From: Clostridia bacterium
Lineage (GTDB): Bacteria > Bacillota_A > Clostridia > Oscillospirales > CAG-272
DNA: 25,382 nucleotides
NCBI GenBank assembly: GCA_017462125.1
Contig: JAFTRQ010000149.1
Location: 1 to 25,382 of the forward strand
Direction of reading: 5' to 3'
Numbering within the stretch: position 1 is the first letter of the stretch; the number at the start of each line of letters is the position of its first letter. This document shows, piece after piece, positions 16,157-25,355 of this stretch. The notes below the pieces were generated by a model. It did not search any database. It saw only the letters and a list, made by a program, of their open reading frames with translations, and was not told the origin of the DNA. The position numbers were made by a program, and so were the translations under genes.

Positions 16157-18310
16157 TCAACTTATTATATCCCCCTGCATTTCAAACATCCTCTCTGCCG
16201 CTTGGCGGAGGGGAGGGTGCTTTTCCAGCTTGGGGTCGGTTTCAAGGTATAGGCGGGCTTCGGTAAAGGCGCTTGTCATAAGCTCGCTGTCCTCGCACAT
16301 ATCGGCGAGGTTGAAGGAAAGCGAGCCGCTTTGACGAATGCTTGCGTTGCCCGAAAGGGCGAGGAAGTCGCCGGGGCCGCGAAGCTTCAGGTCTTGCTCG
16401 GCGATCTCAAATCCATTGTAGGAGTTACACATCGTTTGCAGACGTTGCTTGGCGGTGTCTCCAAGTCTGCCCTGCGCTCCGCTGACCAGCACGCAGTAGG
16501 ATTTTGTTTGTCCTCGTCCTACGCGTCCTCTCAGCTGATGCAACTGGGAAAGGCCGAAGCGCTCTGCGTTTTCAACGATCATAAGGCAGGCGCGGGGCAC
16601 GTTGACTCCCACCTCAATGACCGTGGTGGAGACCAGAATCTGCACCTCACCCGAGGCGAAGCGGCGCATGACGTTGTCCTTTTCCGCCGTTTTCATTTTG
16701 CCGTGAACAAAGGCGATGCTGTAGCCCTGCAGACGCTCCGAAAGCTCTTCCGCATACTGAACCGCCGCCTTGAGGGGCGGTTTTTCGTTTCTTTTCAGCT
16801 CTTCTCCGTAGATCTCAATTTCGGAGAGGTCGATCTCGCCGACCTCAAGCTCTGTTTCCTCAACGGCAGGGCAGACTACGTAGACCTGACCGCCCTCGTC
16901 CACGTTTTTGCGGATGAAGCCGTCAAGTCGCGCGCGATATCCCTCGTCGACAAGGAAGGTGTCAACACGCTGACGTCCGGGAGGCATCTCATCGATCTTG
17001 GACATGGCAAGGTCGCCGTACATCACAAGGGCGAGAGAGCGGGGAATAGGTGTTGCGCTCATAACGAGCACGTGGGTGTGCTTGTTTTTCTCGGAAAGCA
17101 GAGCGCGTTGATTGACACCGAAGCGGTGCTGCTCGTCGGTGATGACCAGACCGGGATTGATAAACTCCGCACCGTCGGAAAGCAGAGCCTGCGTGCCGAT
17201 GACTACGTCAAGGCGAAGCTCGGGATCCTCCGCTTGCATGGCCGCGTGGATCTTTCGCTTTGTCGCCGCGGTGCAAGAGCCTGTCAAAAGCGCGGAACGT
17301 ATGCCTAACGCCTCGAAAATCGGCCTCAGATCGTTGTAGTGCTGAGTCGCCAATATTTCCGTGGGCGCCATTAAAGCCGCCTGATATCCGCTTTTTACTG
17401 CCATGTAGATGGCGGCTGTGGCGCAGACCGTCTTGCCACAGCCAACGTCACCGATGACGATGCGGCTCATCGGCTCATTCCTGCTGACGTCGGATGCGAT
17501 GTCGGCGATCGTCTTTTCCTGCGCGCCCGTCAATTTGTAGGGCAGCAGAGCGCGGAGCGGGGAAACGTCGGTGCATTTGAAGGCGGGGGCTGTCTGCTTC
17601 TGGATCTTGCCTCCGGTGAGCGAAAGCCCCGTGGCAAAAAGGAAAAATTCGTCGAAGATCAGTCGTTTTTTCGCTGTGGCAAGGCTTGCGTAGCTTTCGG
17701 GAAAATGGATCTGCTGTAATGCGTAGCAGAGGGTGCAGAGTCCGTGCTTTTCGCGGATCTCCTCGGGGAGAGGATCGGGCAAGGCTTCGCTTGCCATCTC
17801 AAGTGCCGCTTCCATGTTCTGAGAGATCTGCTTTTGCGTCAGCCCTTCCGAGAGACGGTAGACCGAGAAAAAGGGAGGTGGCGGCATTTCGTCCACCCAC
17901 GGATCGGCGGCGGGGGAGGTCATGCTGTATCTGCTTTTCACCTTCTCGATTTTGCCGTAAAAGCGGAAGGTCGATCCCACGGGGAATCTGTCCTTGTAAT
18001 AATTCTGATTGAAATAGGTGATATCGCAAACTCCGCTCTCGTCAAATGCGCGGAATTTGAGGAGCGACATTCCTCGCTTGATGTTGGCGATCTTGGGCTC
18101 GGTTGCAACGGTCATAACCACCGCCGACTTGTATTCGGGGGAGGTCTCGGCCAAAAGCTTTACGTTTGCTCTGTCCTCGTAAGCTCGCGGAAAGTAGTAG
18201 AGCAGGTCAAGAATGATGTGGATGCCTGCGTTGGCGTAAGCCTTTGCCTTGACTCCGCCTACTCCGTATAGCGCGGTGACGGGGATCTCATTTAAATTTT
18301 TATTCATCAT
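16157..18310 (-). CDS. recG: ATP-dependent DNA helicase RecG
   Basis: The 717-residue protein is RecG, which regresses stalled replication forks and moves branched DNA. It has an N-terminal wedge/OB region (about 1-250; ALYGVGGVKAKAYANAGI at the start), then helicase domains with Walker A GDVGCGKT at 287-294, the DEQH box at 392-395, motif III SATPIPRS, and late motifs VSTTVIEVGVNVP and QLRGRVGRG. The C-terminal QDLKLRGPGDFLG-type block (here PGDFLALSGN) is RecG-specific. Length is slightly above the usual 680-690. It starts five bases after the tyrosine recombinase stop, at a double ATG (18310/18307), so the two form one minus-strand unit. Confidence 0.97.
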   Translation of the reverse strand: MMNKNLNEIPVTALYGVGGVKAKAYANAGIHIILDLLYYFPRAYEDRANVKLLAETSPEYKSAVVMTVATEPKIANIKRGMSLLKFRAFDESGVCDITYFNQNYYKDRFPVGSTFRFYGKIEKVKSRYSMTSPAADPWVDEMPPPPFFSVYRLSEGLTQKQISQNMEAALEMASEALPDPLPEEIREKHGLCTLCYALQQIHFPESYASLATAKKRLIFDEFFLFATGLSLTGGKIQKQTAPAFKCTDVSPLRALLPYKLTGAQEKTIADIASDVSRNEPMSRIVIGDVGCGKTVCATAAIYMAVKSGYQAALMAPTEILATQHYNDLRPIFEALGIRSALLTGSCTAATKRKIHAAMQAEDPELRLDVVIGTQALLSDGAEFINPGLVITDEQHRFGVNQRALLSEKNKHTHVLVMSATPIPRSLALVMYGDLAMSKIDEMPPGRQRVDTFLVDEGYRARLDGFIRKNVDEGGQVYVVCPAVEETELEVGEIDLSEIEIYGEELKRNEKPPLKAAVQYAEELSERLQGYSIAFVHGKMKTAEKDNVMRRFASGEVQILVSTTVIEVGVNVPRACLMIVENAERFGLSQLHQLRGRVGRGQTKSYCVLVSGAQGRLGDTAKQRLQTMCNSYNGFEIAEQDLKLRGPGDFLALSGNASIRQSGSLSFNLADMCEDSELMTSAFTEARLYLETDPKLEKHPPLRQAAERMFEMQGDIIS

Positions 18311-18315
18311 CTTTT

Positions 18316-19353
18316 TTATTCTTCCGTATCGGATGGGCTTTTATCTGCTTTGGTTTCGGTAATATCCGCCAAGGGGTTCTGTGCCATGGCATTCATCATG
18401 TTTTTGTCGCTGACATGGGTATATATCTGCGTGGTGTTGAGCTGCTCGTGACCGAGAATGTCCTTCAATACACGAATATCCACGTTGCCCGATTGATACA
18501 TGAGCGTTGCCGCCGTGTGACGGAGCTTGTGCACCGAATAGTGCTTGGAGCCAAGTCCTGACAGATCAAGATATTTATAGACCATCGCCTGTACCATCTT
18601 GTCGCTGATTCGCTTGTCGCGGTTGCTTAAAAACAGCGCTTTGTCGGTGATGTTACGATTCTTTTCAATCAGACGATAATTCAGAAGATAGTCGGACAAC
18701 ACCACCTTGCAGGCCTCGTTCAGATAAATAATGCGCTCCTTGCTGCCCTTACCTACAACGCGAATGTGATTCAGCTCACGGTCAATATCACTGAGGCTGA
18801 TCCCCACAAGCTCGTTCAGACGCATACCGCAATTCAGAAAGAGTGTGATGATACACAGATCTCGCAGACGGCTTTTGGATTGCGTGTCGTTGCGAACGGT
18901 GTCGAGCAGCATTTTGGACTCTTCAAGAGAGAGAAACTTGGGGAGCGTCTTCTTTCTCTTGGGGGATTCGATGTTGGCGGCGGGGTTCTCCGTCAGATAC
19001 CCGCGCTTGACCGTCATAAATTTAAAGAGTCCCTTGATGGCCGAAAGCTTTCTTGCCTTGCTTGCCCACATATTTTTGCGCACGTTACCCGTGTAGAGCA
19101 AAAAATCGTATATTTTGTCGGGAGTTATCTCTTTAATGTACGCAACATCTACGTTTACGATAGAGATTTCACAAAACTCATCGGAATCGGGATCGATCGC
19201 GTGCTCCTTGGCGATCAGATAACGAAAAAACGTGCGCAGATCCAAAAGGTACTCGTCTACGGTTTTTTGCGAGCAACCCTGGATCGCGGTTTTATATGAT
19301 GCGAATTCCCTTATTACAGGCGGGAATTCGTCAATGCTTACTTTATAAGGCAT
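18316..19353 (-). CDS. Tyrosine recombinase, XerC/XerD-like
   Basis: The protein (345 residues from the chosen start) is a tyrosine site-specific recombinase. Counting from the upstream ATG (19365), the active-site set is Arg182 in CGMRLNE, Lys206 in VGKGSKER, His279 and Arg282 in HKLRHTAAT, His306 in LGHEQLNTTQIYTH and the nucleophile Tyr315. All are present, so it should be active. An N-terminal SAM-like core-binding domain precedes it (about 15-125). The first ATG lacks a ribosome site; GGAGG five bases before the second ATG supports 19353. It is longer than XerC/D (about 300) owing to an insert near 55-75 and a C-terminal tail. It could be the chromosome-dimer resolvase or a housekeeping integrase; its stable position before recG favours the former. 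Confidence 0.9.
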   Translation of the reverse strand: MPYKVSIDEFPPVIREFASYKTAIQGCSQKTVDEYLLDLRTFFRYLIAKEHAIDPDSDEFCEISIVNVDVAYIKEITPDKIYDFLLYTGNVRKNMWASKARKLSAIKGLFKFMTVKRGYLTENPAANIESPKRKKTLPKFLSLEESKMLLDTVRNDTQSKSRLRDLCIITLFLNCGMRLNELVGISLSDIDRELNHIRVVGKGSKERIIYLNEACKVVLSDYLLNYRLIEKNRNITDKALFLSNRDKRISDKMVQAMVYKYLDLSGLGSKHYSVHKLRHTAATLMYQSGNVDIRVLKDILGHEQLNTTQIYTHVSDKNMMNAMAQNPLADITETKADKSPSDTEE

Positions 19354-19385
19354 TACGTCCTCCATAAGTGTTGTAATTTGAAGTA

Positions 19386-19414
19386 ATTATACCAAAATTT
19401 TGATTTTTTTACAA
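19386..19414 (-). promoter_or_regulatory. Promoter of the recombinase-recG unit
   Basis: On the minus strand TTGTAA (19414-19409), 17 bp and TATAAT (19391-19386), with TGG before the -10. Confidence 0.8.
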
Positions 19415-19633
19415 GAGGTGATGAGAATTTTCGTATATTTGAATAAAAACGAAAAATAATTTTGTATAATTTTGATAATTGAGAATATTTGTGCGGTCAA
19501 ATTCCTTAAAACTTCACACGGAAGTGTAGAAAAATACACAATTGTTTTATATAATATCTTTATAATGTGAGGCTGTGCCTAAAATATCTGCTCTGTAACA
19601 ACATCTTACGGCACCCACGAAAGGATTTACGTA

Positions 19634-20200
19634 ATGAATGATTTTTTTAAACGGTATTCATATGACAGCGTTTGCCTATTCTTGAATCAGCTTGCTATCG
19701 GTCTCTTTGGCGCAATGCTGGCTCTTGCCGCGGGAATGGCGGAGAATACGGCTTTGCGTACCGTCACCAGCGTTTTCGCAATCATCTTTTTCCTTTTCCT
19801 GCAGTTTTCCGCAACGTGGAAGGTAGGCGCGGAGGACAGAGTTGCCATCGATCTCGGAAAGAGACGTAGGGATCTTTCGGTTCCGATCAAGATGTGGCTG
19901 CTTGCCAATTCTCTCAATCTTCTGCTTGCGCTTCTGATGTCCCTCAGCATATGGACGGACGTGCCTGCGTTGGATTCGATAGGTGGATTCGTTACGTGGA
20001 TCAAGCTGATCCTTGAGGGTATGTATACGGGCGTTCTCGCGATCCGCGTGAACGGTATTCCGTTGAATGCCTATTGGTTTATGCACTTTTTGACTACGGT
20101 TCCTTCGCTTGTTGCGATCTATGCATCGTATCTTTGCGGATTGAACAATATCAGCTTTGGCGGGCTGTTTTCTCCGAATCCCACTTCCAAAAAGAAGTGA
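19634..20200 (+). CDS. Membrane protein of unknown function
   Basis: The 188-residue protein has four likely membrane helices: about 15-35 (LNQLAIGLFGAMLALAAGM), 42-62 (VTSVFAIIFFLFLQF), 86-108 (MWLLANSLNLLLALLMSLSIW) and 147-170 (AYWFMHFLTTVPSLVAIYASYL). A positive stretch, DLGKRRRDLSVPIK, lies on one face and the C terminus ends in KKK. I recognise no family. The ribosome site is AAAGGA at 19619-19624. The 268-bp region before it contains the divergent recombinase promoter and short dyads (GTGTA/TACAC, GTGCC/GGCAC) but no clear plus-strand promoter or known riboswitch. It is followed by its own terminator. Confidence 0.8.
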   Translation: MNDFFKRYSYDSVCLFLNQLAIGLFGAMLALAAGMAENTALRTVTSVFAIIFFLFLQFSATWKVGAEDRVAIDLGKRRRDLSVPIKMWLLANSLNLLLALLMSLSIWTDVPALDSIGGFVTWIKLILEGMYTGVLAIRVNGIPLNAYWFMHFLTTVPSLVAIYASYLCGLNNISFGGLFSPNPTSKKK

Positions 20201-20215
20201 GCTTGAATATTGTAT

Positions 20216-20243
20216 AAAAAGAGAGCTTCGGCTCTCTTTTTTT
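20216..20243 (+). terminator. Terminator after the membrane protein
   Basis: GAGAGC and GCTCTC around a TTCG loop, flanked by five A and seven T, so it may work on both strands. Confidence 0.9.
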
Positions 20244-20278
20244 GAATCTTAAAAATTCTTAAATGTTTATAGAATCGC

Positions 20279-20307
20279 TTGTAAAGTATGAGGTTGTATG
20301 ATATAAT
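20279..20307 (+). promoter_or_regulatory. Promoter of the two-component/GT2 operon
   Basis: TTGTAA (20279-20284), 17 bp, TATAAT (20302-20307) with TGA before the -10. It has the same hexamers as the recombinase promoter. Confidence 0.8.
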
Positions 20308-20361
20308 TAGTATCGGCTTGGAGATTTTTTTGTGTCAGTTTGATCGAAGGAGGTATGCGCT

Positions 20362-21057
20362 TTGGATAATGGAAAAATCAAGGTTCTGGTCGTAGACGAT
20401 GAGACGGATATTCGCAAGATCGTCAGACTTTTGCTTCAGAACAAGGGATATTCTGTCAGCGAGGCGGCGAACGGAGCTCTTGCTTTGGAGGCTGTCCGAC
20501 AGGATGACATCGACCTGATCATTATGGATATTATGATGCCACAGATGTCCGGCGTGGAGGCAACAGCCGCTATCCGAGAAATCTCAACGGCTCCCGTATT
20601 GTTTCTCACAGCAAAATCGTTGGACAGAGACAAGGAAAGTGCGTATGGCAGCGGAGGAGACGATTATCTTGTCAAGCCGTTTTCTTCTTCCGATCTGATT
20701 TTGAAGGTGGAGTCACTTCTGCGCAGATATATGGTTTATAAGGGTAAGGAGACCTCGCTTTTGCACCTTCCATGCGGTGTTGAGGTAGACGTGGGAAAGC
20801 GGACGGTGCGTAAGAACGGAAATAATCCCGGCTTGCGCGACAAGGAGAACGAAATGTTTTTCTATCTGCTCGATCACAGAGGCGAGATCATCTCATCGGA
20901 CGCGCTGTATGAAGCGGTGTGGGGTGAGAAGGCGTTGCCCTCCAGCGCAAATAACGTAATGGTCAATATGCTTGGAATCCGCAAAAAGCTTGAGGACGAC
21001 CCGTCCTCTCCCGAGTTGATCAAAACGGTGTGGGGAAAGGGGTACAGATTTGAGTAA
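20362..21057 (+). CDS. OmpR-family response regulator
   Basis: The 231-residue protein has a receiver domain (1 to about 120) with acidic pair Asp12-Asp13, phospho-acceptor Asp56 in IIMDIMMP, the conserved FLTAK threonine and the DDYLVKPF lysine. A winged-helix OmpR/PhoB DNA-binding domain follows (about 130-231; SSANNVMVNMLGIRKKLE and TVWGKGYRFE). It starts with TTG, set by AAGGAGG at 20347-20353; the nearby ATG at 20354 is out of frame. It overlaps the kinase gene by eight bases and should be phosphorylated by it. Confidence 0.95.
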   Translation: MDNGKIKVLVVDDETDIRKIVRLLLQNKGYSVSEAANGALALEAVRQDDIDLIIMDIMMPQMSGVEATAAIREISTAPVLFLTAKSLDRDKESAYGSGGDDYLVKPFSSSDLILKVESLLRRYMVYKGKETSLLHLPCGVEVDVGKRTVRKNGNNPGLRDKENEMFFYLLDHRGEIISSDALYEAVWGEKALPSSANNVMVNMLGIRKKLEDDPSSPELIKTVWGKGYRFE

Positions 21058-22555
21058 TTTTATAAAATTCAGATCCCTTCGCAGTAAGCTTTTTATGGTT
21101 ATGACGTTAGCGTTGCTTGCGGCATCGGTGCTGTTTCTGACGATTCGGGAGCTCGGCAATTTCTTGGTTTGGCGTTATTATCTTGATGAAGCGAACAAGC
21201 AGGAAAGAGCGGAGGAATACGTTGAGGAGTTTCAGCAATACGTGTTTGATAATAAGCTGTCTATCAACGATTCCAAAATGATTTCGGAGTGGTCGGCAGG
21301 GAGCTACGTGGATATAATTCTGTACAAGGATTCCAATTTGGTTTACGCGCCCGAGTGGTTTATCAGCACGGAGGATGAGGAAAAGGAATCGGAATCCGCA
21401 GTATCGAGTGAAATAGAGACCGCGCTCGAAACCGAGGAGCCAAACAGTGCCGAATCTGTAGATAAGGTGTTTCTTGATAACGGATGGTTCTCGGGTGACC
21501 GAGGCTTTGAGCAGTATCTTACCGAGGAGGCAAGAGAAGCATATCTGGAAGCGTTGGGTGACCTGTTGGACGGAAATCAGGAGCTTCGTCCGGTGTATTT
21601 CGTTGACGGTACGCTTCTGATACGGGTTGTGGATTATACCGAGGATTTCGTATATAGTCTGGTAACGGTTGCGAGCATTGTTGCCGCATTCTTTTTGCTG
21701 GCGGTAATTATGGTGTTCAATTTTACCGGCACGGCTACACGGGTAAACCGCCTCGCACACAACGTCAAGCTTGTTGAAAGCGGTAATCTTGAGATGCCTA
21801 TCGTGCTTGACGGCAATGATGAATTGACCTCGCTTGCTGCCGACGTAAACAGCATGAGAAATGCCGTTGTGGACAATATGACAAAGGAAAAACAGGCTTG
21901 GGAGGCAAATGCCGAGCTGATCACCGCGATGTCACACGACATCCGTACACCGCTTACGGTTTTGCTTGGATATCTGGACCTTATGGAGCTTCAGAATACC
22001 GATGAGAGCTCTGCTGAATATATTGCCGCTTGCAAGGAAAATGCTTTGCGCCTTAAGAGATTGTCGGACGATATGTTTTCGTATTTTCTTGTGTTTGGCA
22101 AGAAAGACGTGGGGATAGATCTCACAGAAGAAATCGATGGCCTGTCTTTGGCGCATATGCTTGCCGAGCGAGAGGTCTTGTTGATGGAATCTGGCTTTAT
22201 GATCCAACAGGAGCAAGATATTCCAAGGGTAAGAATCAAGGTGGATACGGCGTATTTTAATCGCGTGATCGACAATATTTTTACCAATTTAAGCAAATAT
22301 GCCGATCCGGCTGAAAGCATTCGGATAGATACGACTTACGACGGTGATTTCCTGACGGTAACGGTGAAGAATCGTGTCAGAACGGATCGGAATCGCACAG
22401 AAAGCAACGGTATCGGAATCAAGACCTGCATTAAGATCATGGAAAGACTTGGTGGCAGCTTTGAGGTTCTGAATGACGGCGGACATTATACTGTTGTGTT
22501 GAAATTGCCCGCTACTCCGATGGAGGAAATATATGCTGATCCTGCAAATACTTAA
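21050..22555 (+). CDS. Sensor histidine kinase
   Basis: The 501-residue kinase has a first membrane helix (about 14-32), a large outside sensor region (about 35-198) with an acidic low-complexity stretch (TEDEEKESESAVSSEIETALETEE at about 107-130), a second helix (about 203-224), HAMP, then a HisKA box with His296 in AMSHDIRTPLTVLLGYLDLM and an ATPase domain (NRVIDNIFTNLSKYA, GIGIKTCIKIMERLGG). The start is TTG at 21050, inside the regulator gene, after AAGGGG. It should phosphorylate the upstream OmpR regulator. Its last 23 bases overlap the first GT2 gene, so production of sensor and glycosyltransferase is coupled. The signal is unknown. Confidence 0.93.
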   Translation: MSNFIKFRSLRSKLFMVMTLALLAASVLFLTIRELGNFLVWRYYLDEANKQERAEEYVEEFQQYVFDNKLSINDSKMISEWSAGSYVDIILYKDSNLVYAPEWFISTEDEEKESESAVSSEIETALETEEPNSAESVDKVFLDNGWFSGDRGFEQYLTEEAREAYLEALGDLLDGNQELRPVYFVDGTLLIRVVDYTEDFVYSLVTVASIVAAFFLLAVIMVFNFTGTATRVNRLAHNVKLVESGNLEMPIVLDGNDELTSLAADVNSMRNAVVDNMTKEKQAWEANAELITAMSHDIRTPLTVLLGYLDLMELQNTDESSAEYIAACKENALRLKRLSDDMFSYFLVFGKKDVGIDLTEEIDGLSLAHMLAEREVLLMESGFMIQQEQDIPRVRIKVDTAYFNRVIDNIFTNLSKYADPAESIRIDTTYDGDFLTVTVKNRVRTDRNRTESNGIGIKTCIKIMERLGGSFEVLNDGGHYTVVLKLPATPMEEIYADPANT

Positions 22556-23828
22556 TATTATAAACATAGTGATAGGTCTTCTGTTCGTGCTTTGTTACTC
22601 TTATCAGATCTTCTATATCATCGTGGCATTGGTGAAAAAGCCTCATGAATATCCGGAGACCGAAAAAAGAGGCAGATATGCCTTTATGATCTCGGCGAGA
22701 AACGAGGAGGATGTGATCGGACAGCTATGCGACAGCATTCGCGCTCAGAATTATCCCGCAGAGCTTGTGGATATTATGATCGTTGCCGATAACTGTACCG
22801 ACAGTACCGCAGCTGTGGCAAGAGCACACGGCGCGAAGGTTTACGAACGGTTTAACAAGGAGCAGGTCGGCAAGGGATATGCCTTAACGTTTTTGTTTGA
22901 CCGTGTCAGACAGGACAAGGGGACCGACTACTACGACGGATATTTTATCGTAGATGCGGACAATCTGCTTGATGAAAACTACGTGCTTGAAATGAATAAA
23001 GCGGTAATGGATGGCAGGAGAATCGTTGTGTGCTACCGCAATTCGAAGAATTACGGCGAGAATTGGCTTGCCTCCGGCTCATCTCTTTGGTTTTTGCGTG
23101 CATCAAAGCATTTGAATAATCCGAGAACGCTGCTTGGCGTTAGCTGTGAGGTAAACGGAACGGGATTTTTCGTGCACAGAGACGTGATCGAGCGGCAGGG
23201 CGGCTGGATCCATCACCTGCTGATCGAGGACATCGAATTTACCGTTGATAACGTGATCAAAGGCGAGATCGTGGCATATTGCCACCGCGCGATGGTTTAC
23301 GACGAACAGCCCACAAGCTTTTCGCAATCCTGGTGGCAGAGAAAAAGATGGACAAAGGGCTATCTGCAGGTCTTGAAGGGCTATGGATGGACGTTGATCA
23401 AACGCTTCTTTACGGGAAAAGGCTTTTCGAATTTCGATATGCTGATGGCGATCTCACCGGCAATGATTCTGACCTTTATTGCCTTTGTGGTAAATCTGGC
23501 GGCTCTTGCGATCACCCTGTTCGTTGCTCTTGAGCAATTTCCTGCGGCATTGCTCAGCATTGGAGTGACTATGGTGGGCGCTTACGTATTTTTCTTCTTT
23601 GTCGGGCTTGTGAGCGGTATTACGGAGTGGAACAATATGCACGCTCCGAAGCACAGGAGAGTATTGTCTCTTCTGACCTTCCCGGCTTTTATGTACACGT
23701 ATATACCGATTGTGGCGGCAACGCTGTTTTCGCCTAAGGTTGAATGGAAGCAGATCAAGCACAATGCCGCAAAGCCGGAGCAAGCGCCGAAGAATCATAA
23801 TGAGGCAAGGATTGGAAAGGATGGCTGA
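22533..23828 (+). CDS. Membrane GT2 glycosyltransferase, copy 1
   Basis: The 431-residue protein has an N-terminal helix (about 5-33), a cytoplasmic GT2 domain, and three to four C-terminal helices (about 305-400). GT2 motifs are ISARNEE near 53-59, DAD at 141-143 (sugar-nucleotide and metal), the ED catalytic base at 232-233 and QRKRW at 269-273. The QxxRW box is that of processive or membrane polysaccharide synthases. The start has GGAGG six bases upstream and lies 23 bp inside the kinase gene. A paralogue follows after 33 bp. The pair probably makes a surface polysaccharide or glycolipid; the sugar is unknown. Confidence 0.92.
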   Translation: MLILQILNIINIVIGLLFVLCYSYQIFYIIVALVKKPHEYPETEKRGRYAFMISARNEEDVIGQLCDSIRAQNYPAELVDIMIVADNCTDSTAAVARAHGAKVYERFNKEQVGKGYALTFLFDRVRQDKGTDYYDGYFIVDADNLLDENYVLEMNKAVMDGRRIVVCYRNSKNYGENWLASGSSLWFLRASKHLNNPRTLLGVSCEVNGTGFFVHRDVIERQGGWIHHLLIEDIEFTVDNVIKGEIVAYCHRAMVYDEQPTSFSQSWWQRKRWTKGYLQVLKGYGWTLIKRFFTGKGFSNFDMLMAISPAMILTFIAFVVNLAALAITLFVALEQFPAALLSIGVTMVGAYVFFFFVGLVSGITEWNNMHAPKHRRVLSLLTFPAFMYTYIPIVAATLFSPKVEWKQIKHNAAKPEQAPKNHNEARIGKDG

Positions 23829-23861
23829 GCCGTCCTTCGAATAAAAAGGATTTGGTGTTAA

Positions 23862-25196
23862 ATGAACTATTTTGAAATTACGGAAATGATCATCTCGGTC
23901 CTGTATACCTTGATGGGAATTATGACTGCCCATTTCGTATTTTTTGCGGTGGTGGGAATCTTTGCAAAGAAAAGATTTCCCGAGACCGAGGAAAAGCTGC
24001 GATACGGTATTCTGATCCCTACGAGAAACGAGGAGCACGTGGTGGGAAAGCTGATCGAGAGTATCAGAAAATCGGACTACCCGCAGGATAAGCTTGAGAT
24101 TTTTGTAATTGCGCATAACTGTACCGACGGCACCGCCGCGGCGGCAAGAGCCGCGGGGGCAGTGGTCTATGAGTACAATAATCCCAACGAGCGAAGAAAA
24201 GGCTATGCTATGCGATATCTTGTGGACCGTATCAATGAGGATCACGGATGCGATCGCTTTGACGGCTTTTTCGTATTTGACGCGGATAACGTGCTTGACG
24301 GAGCTTTTATTTCCAAGATGAATGACGCTTTCGTTGCAAATGAGCGCAAGCATATCATTACCTCTTACCGAAACTCAAAAAATTTCGGTGCGAACGTGAT
24401 GTCCGCGATGTATGGCTTGTATTTTGCATACAGCAGTCGCTTTGAGGCGAGAGGCAGAGCGGTGATGAACAGCTCCACGAGAGTTGCGGGAACAGGATTT
24501 TTGATGAATTCTGAATTCCTGCGCGACGGTTGGCAGTATTTTTCGCTGAGTGAGGATACCGAGCTGACAGCGGATCGCTTGCTGGAGGAAGTCAAGGTCA
24601 TTTATTGCGATGAGGCGGTATTTTACGACGAGCAGCCTACAACGTTCCGCGTGATGTGGAATCAGCGCCTTCGCTGGGCAAAGGGACATCTTTCCGTTTT
24701 TAAGAGCAAGGGTGGAAGGTTGGTCAGATCGATTCTGACAAGCCCTAAGAGAGGCGGAGGACGATGCAAATGGTCGATGTACGACCTGTTTGTTGGATTA
24801 ACTCCGCTGTGTGTGGTTGCGGCTTTGATCGGGCTTTTGCAAAACCTGTTCTTTTTCATAGCGCCGCTGGTAACCGACGTGGGGATTATGGATATTTATC
24901 CTCAGTATTTGCTGAATACGTTGCAGACCACGCTGGGAACCTATGCAATGCTGATTTTCTCATCTACGCTGTTGTATATTTTGGAGCGCAAGCGCTTCCC
25001 GAAAATCAAGCTTTCGATAAAGATTGCTTCGGTGCTCCTGTGGCCTGTGTTTTTGCTGATTGCAGCGCCCTTGCAGATTCTGGCGGTCTTTATAAGAGAC
25101 GTGAAATGGGTTCCGATCCCGCACACCCATGCAATGGCAATCGAAAACGTTAACACATCGGAAGAGAAGGCCGAGAAGGCTCCCGACTTGTGCTGA
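23862..25196 (+). CDS. Membrane GT2 glycosyltransferase, copy 2
   Basis: The 444-residue protein has the same layout as the gene before it: N-terminal helix (about 10-34), GT2 domain with IPTRNEE near 52-58, DAD at 140-142, ED at 231-232 and QRLRW at 268-272, and C-terminal helices (about 310-425). Shared blocks such as SYRNSKNFG/CYRNSKNYG and VFYDEQPT/MVYDEQPT show it arose by duplication. Differences around the ED box and C-terminal helices suggest a different acceptor or linkage. A ribosome site AAAAGGA lies at 23845-23851, rather far from the ATG. It is the last gene of the operon. Confidence 0.92.
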   Translation: MNYFEITEMIISVLYTLMGIMTAHFVFFAVVGIFAKKRFPETEEKLRYGILIPTRNEEHVVGKLIESIRKSDYPQDKLEIFVIAHNCTDGTAAAARAAGAVVYEYNNPNERRKGYAMRYLVDRINEDHGCDRFDGFFVFDADNVLDGAFISKMNDAFVANERKHIITSYRNSKNFGANVMSAMYGLYFAYSSRFEARGRAVMNSSTRVAGTGFLMNSEFLRDGWQYFSLSEDTELTADRLLEEVKVIYCDEAVFYDEQPTTFRVMWNQRLRWAKGHLSVFKSKGGRLVRSILTSPKRGGGRCKWSMYDLFVGLTPLCVVAALIGLLQNLFFFIAPLVTDVGIMDIYPQYLLNTLQTTLGTYAMLIFSSTLLYILERKRFPKIKLSIKIASVLLWPVFLLIAAPLQILAVFIRDVKWVPIPHTHAMAIENVNTSEEKAEKAPDLC

Positions 25197-25270
25197 ATAA
25201 AAAAATCAAGGATGAAATGGGTGTTGTCCTTATCGGAGAAATTGAATAAGGGTATGGGCATAGCCCGACG

Positions 25271-25355
25271 GCATTTGTATTACAAATGCGAAACTGGCAA
25301 TAAAAACAGAAGAGAGAGTAATGCGGAAGTAAAATTCCGTAAAACTCTCTCTTTT
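25271..25355 (+). terminator. Hairpin and probable terminator after the GT2 genes
   Basis: GCATTTGTA/TACAAATGC (25271-25289) is a tight dyad. Further on, AGAGAGAGT (25311-25319) pairs with ACTCTCTCT (25344-25352) and encloses CGGAA/TTCCG, followed by TTTT. The second is a likely intrinsic terminator; nothing coding is seen from 25197 to the window end. Confidence 0.6.

Noticed and set aside
16331..17308. A 325-residue plus-strand frame inside recG
   Set aside because: It lies wholly opposite a complete recG with all helicase motifs.
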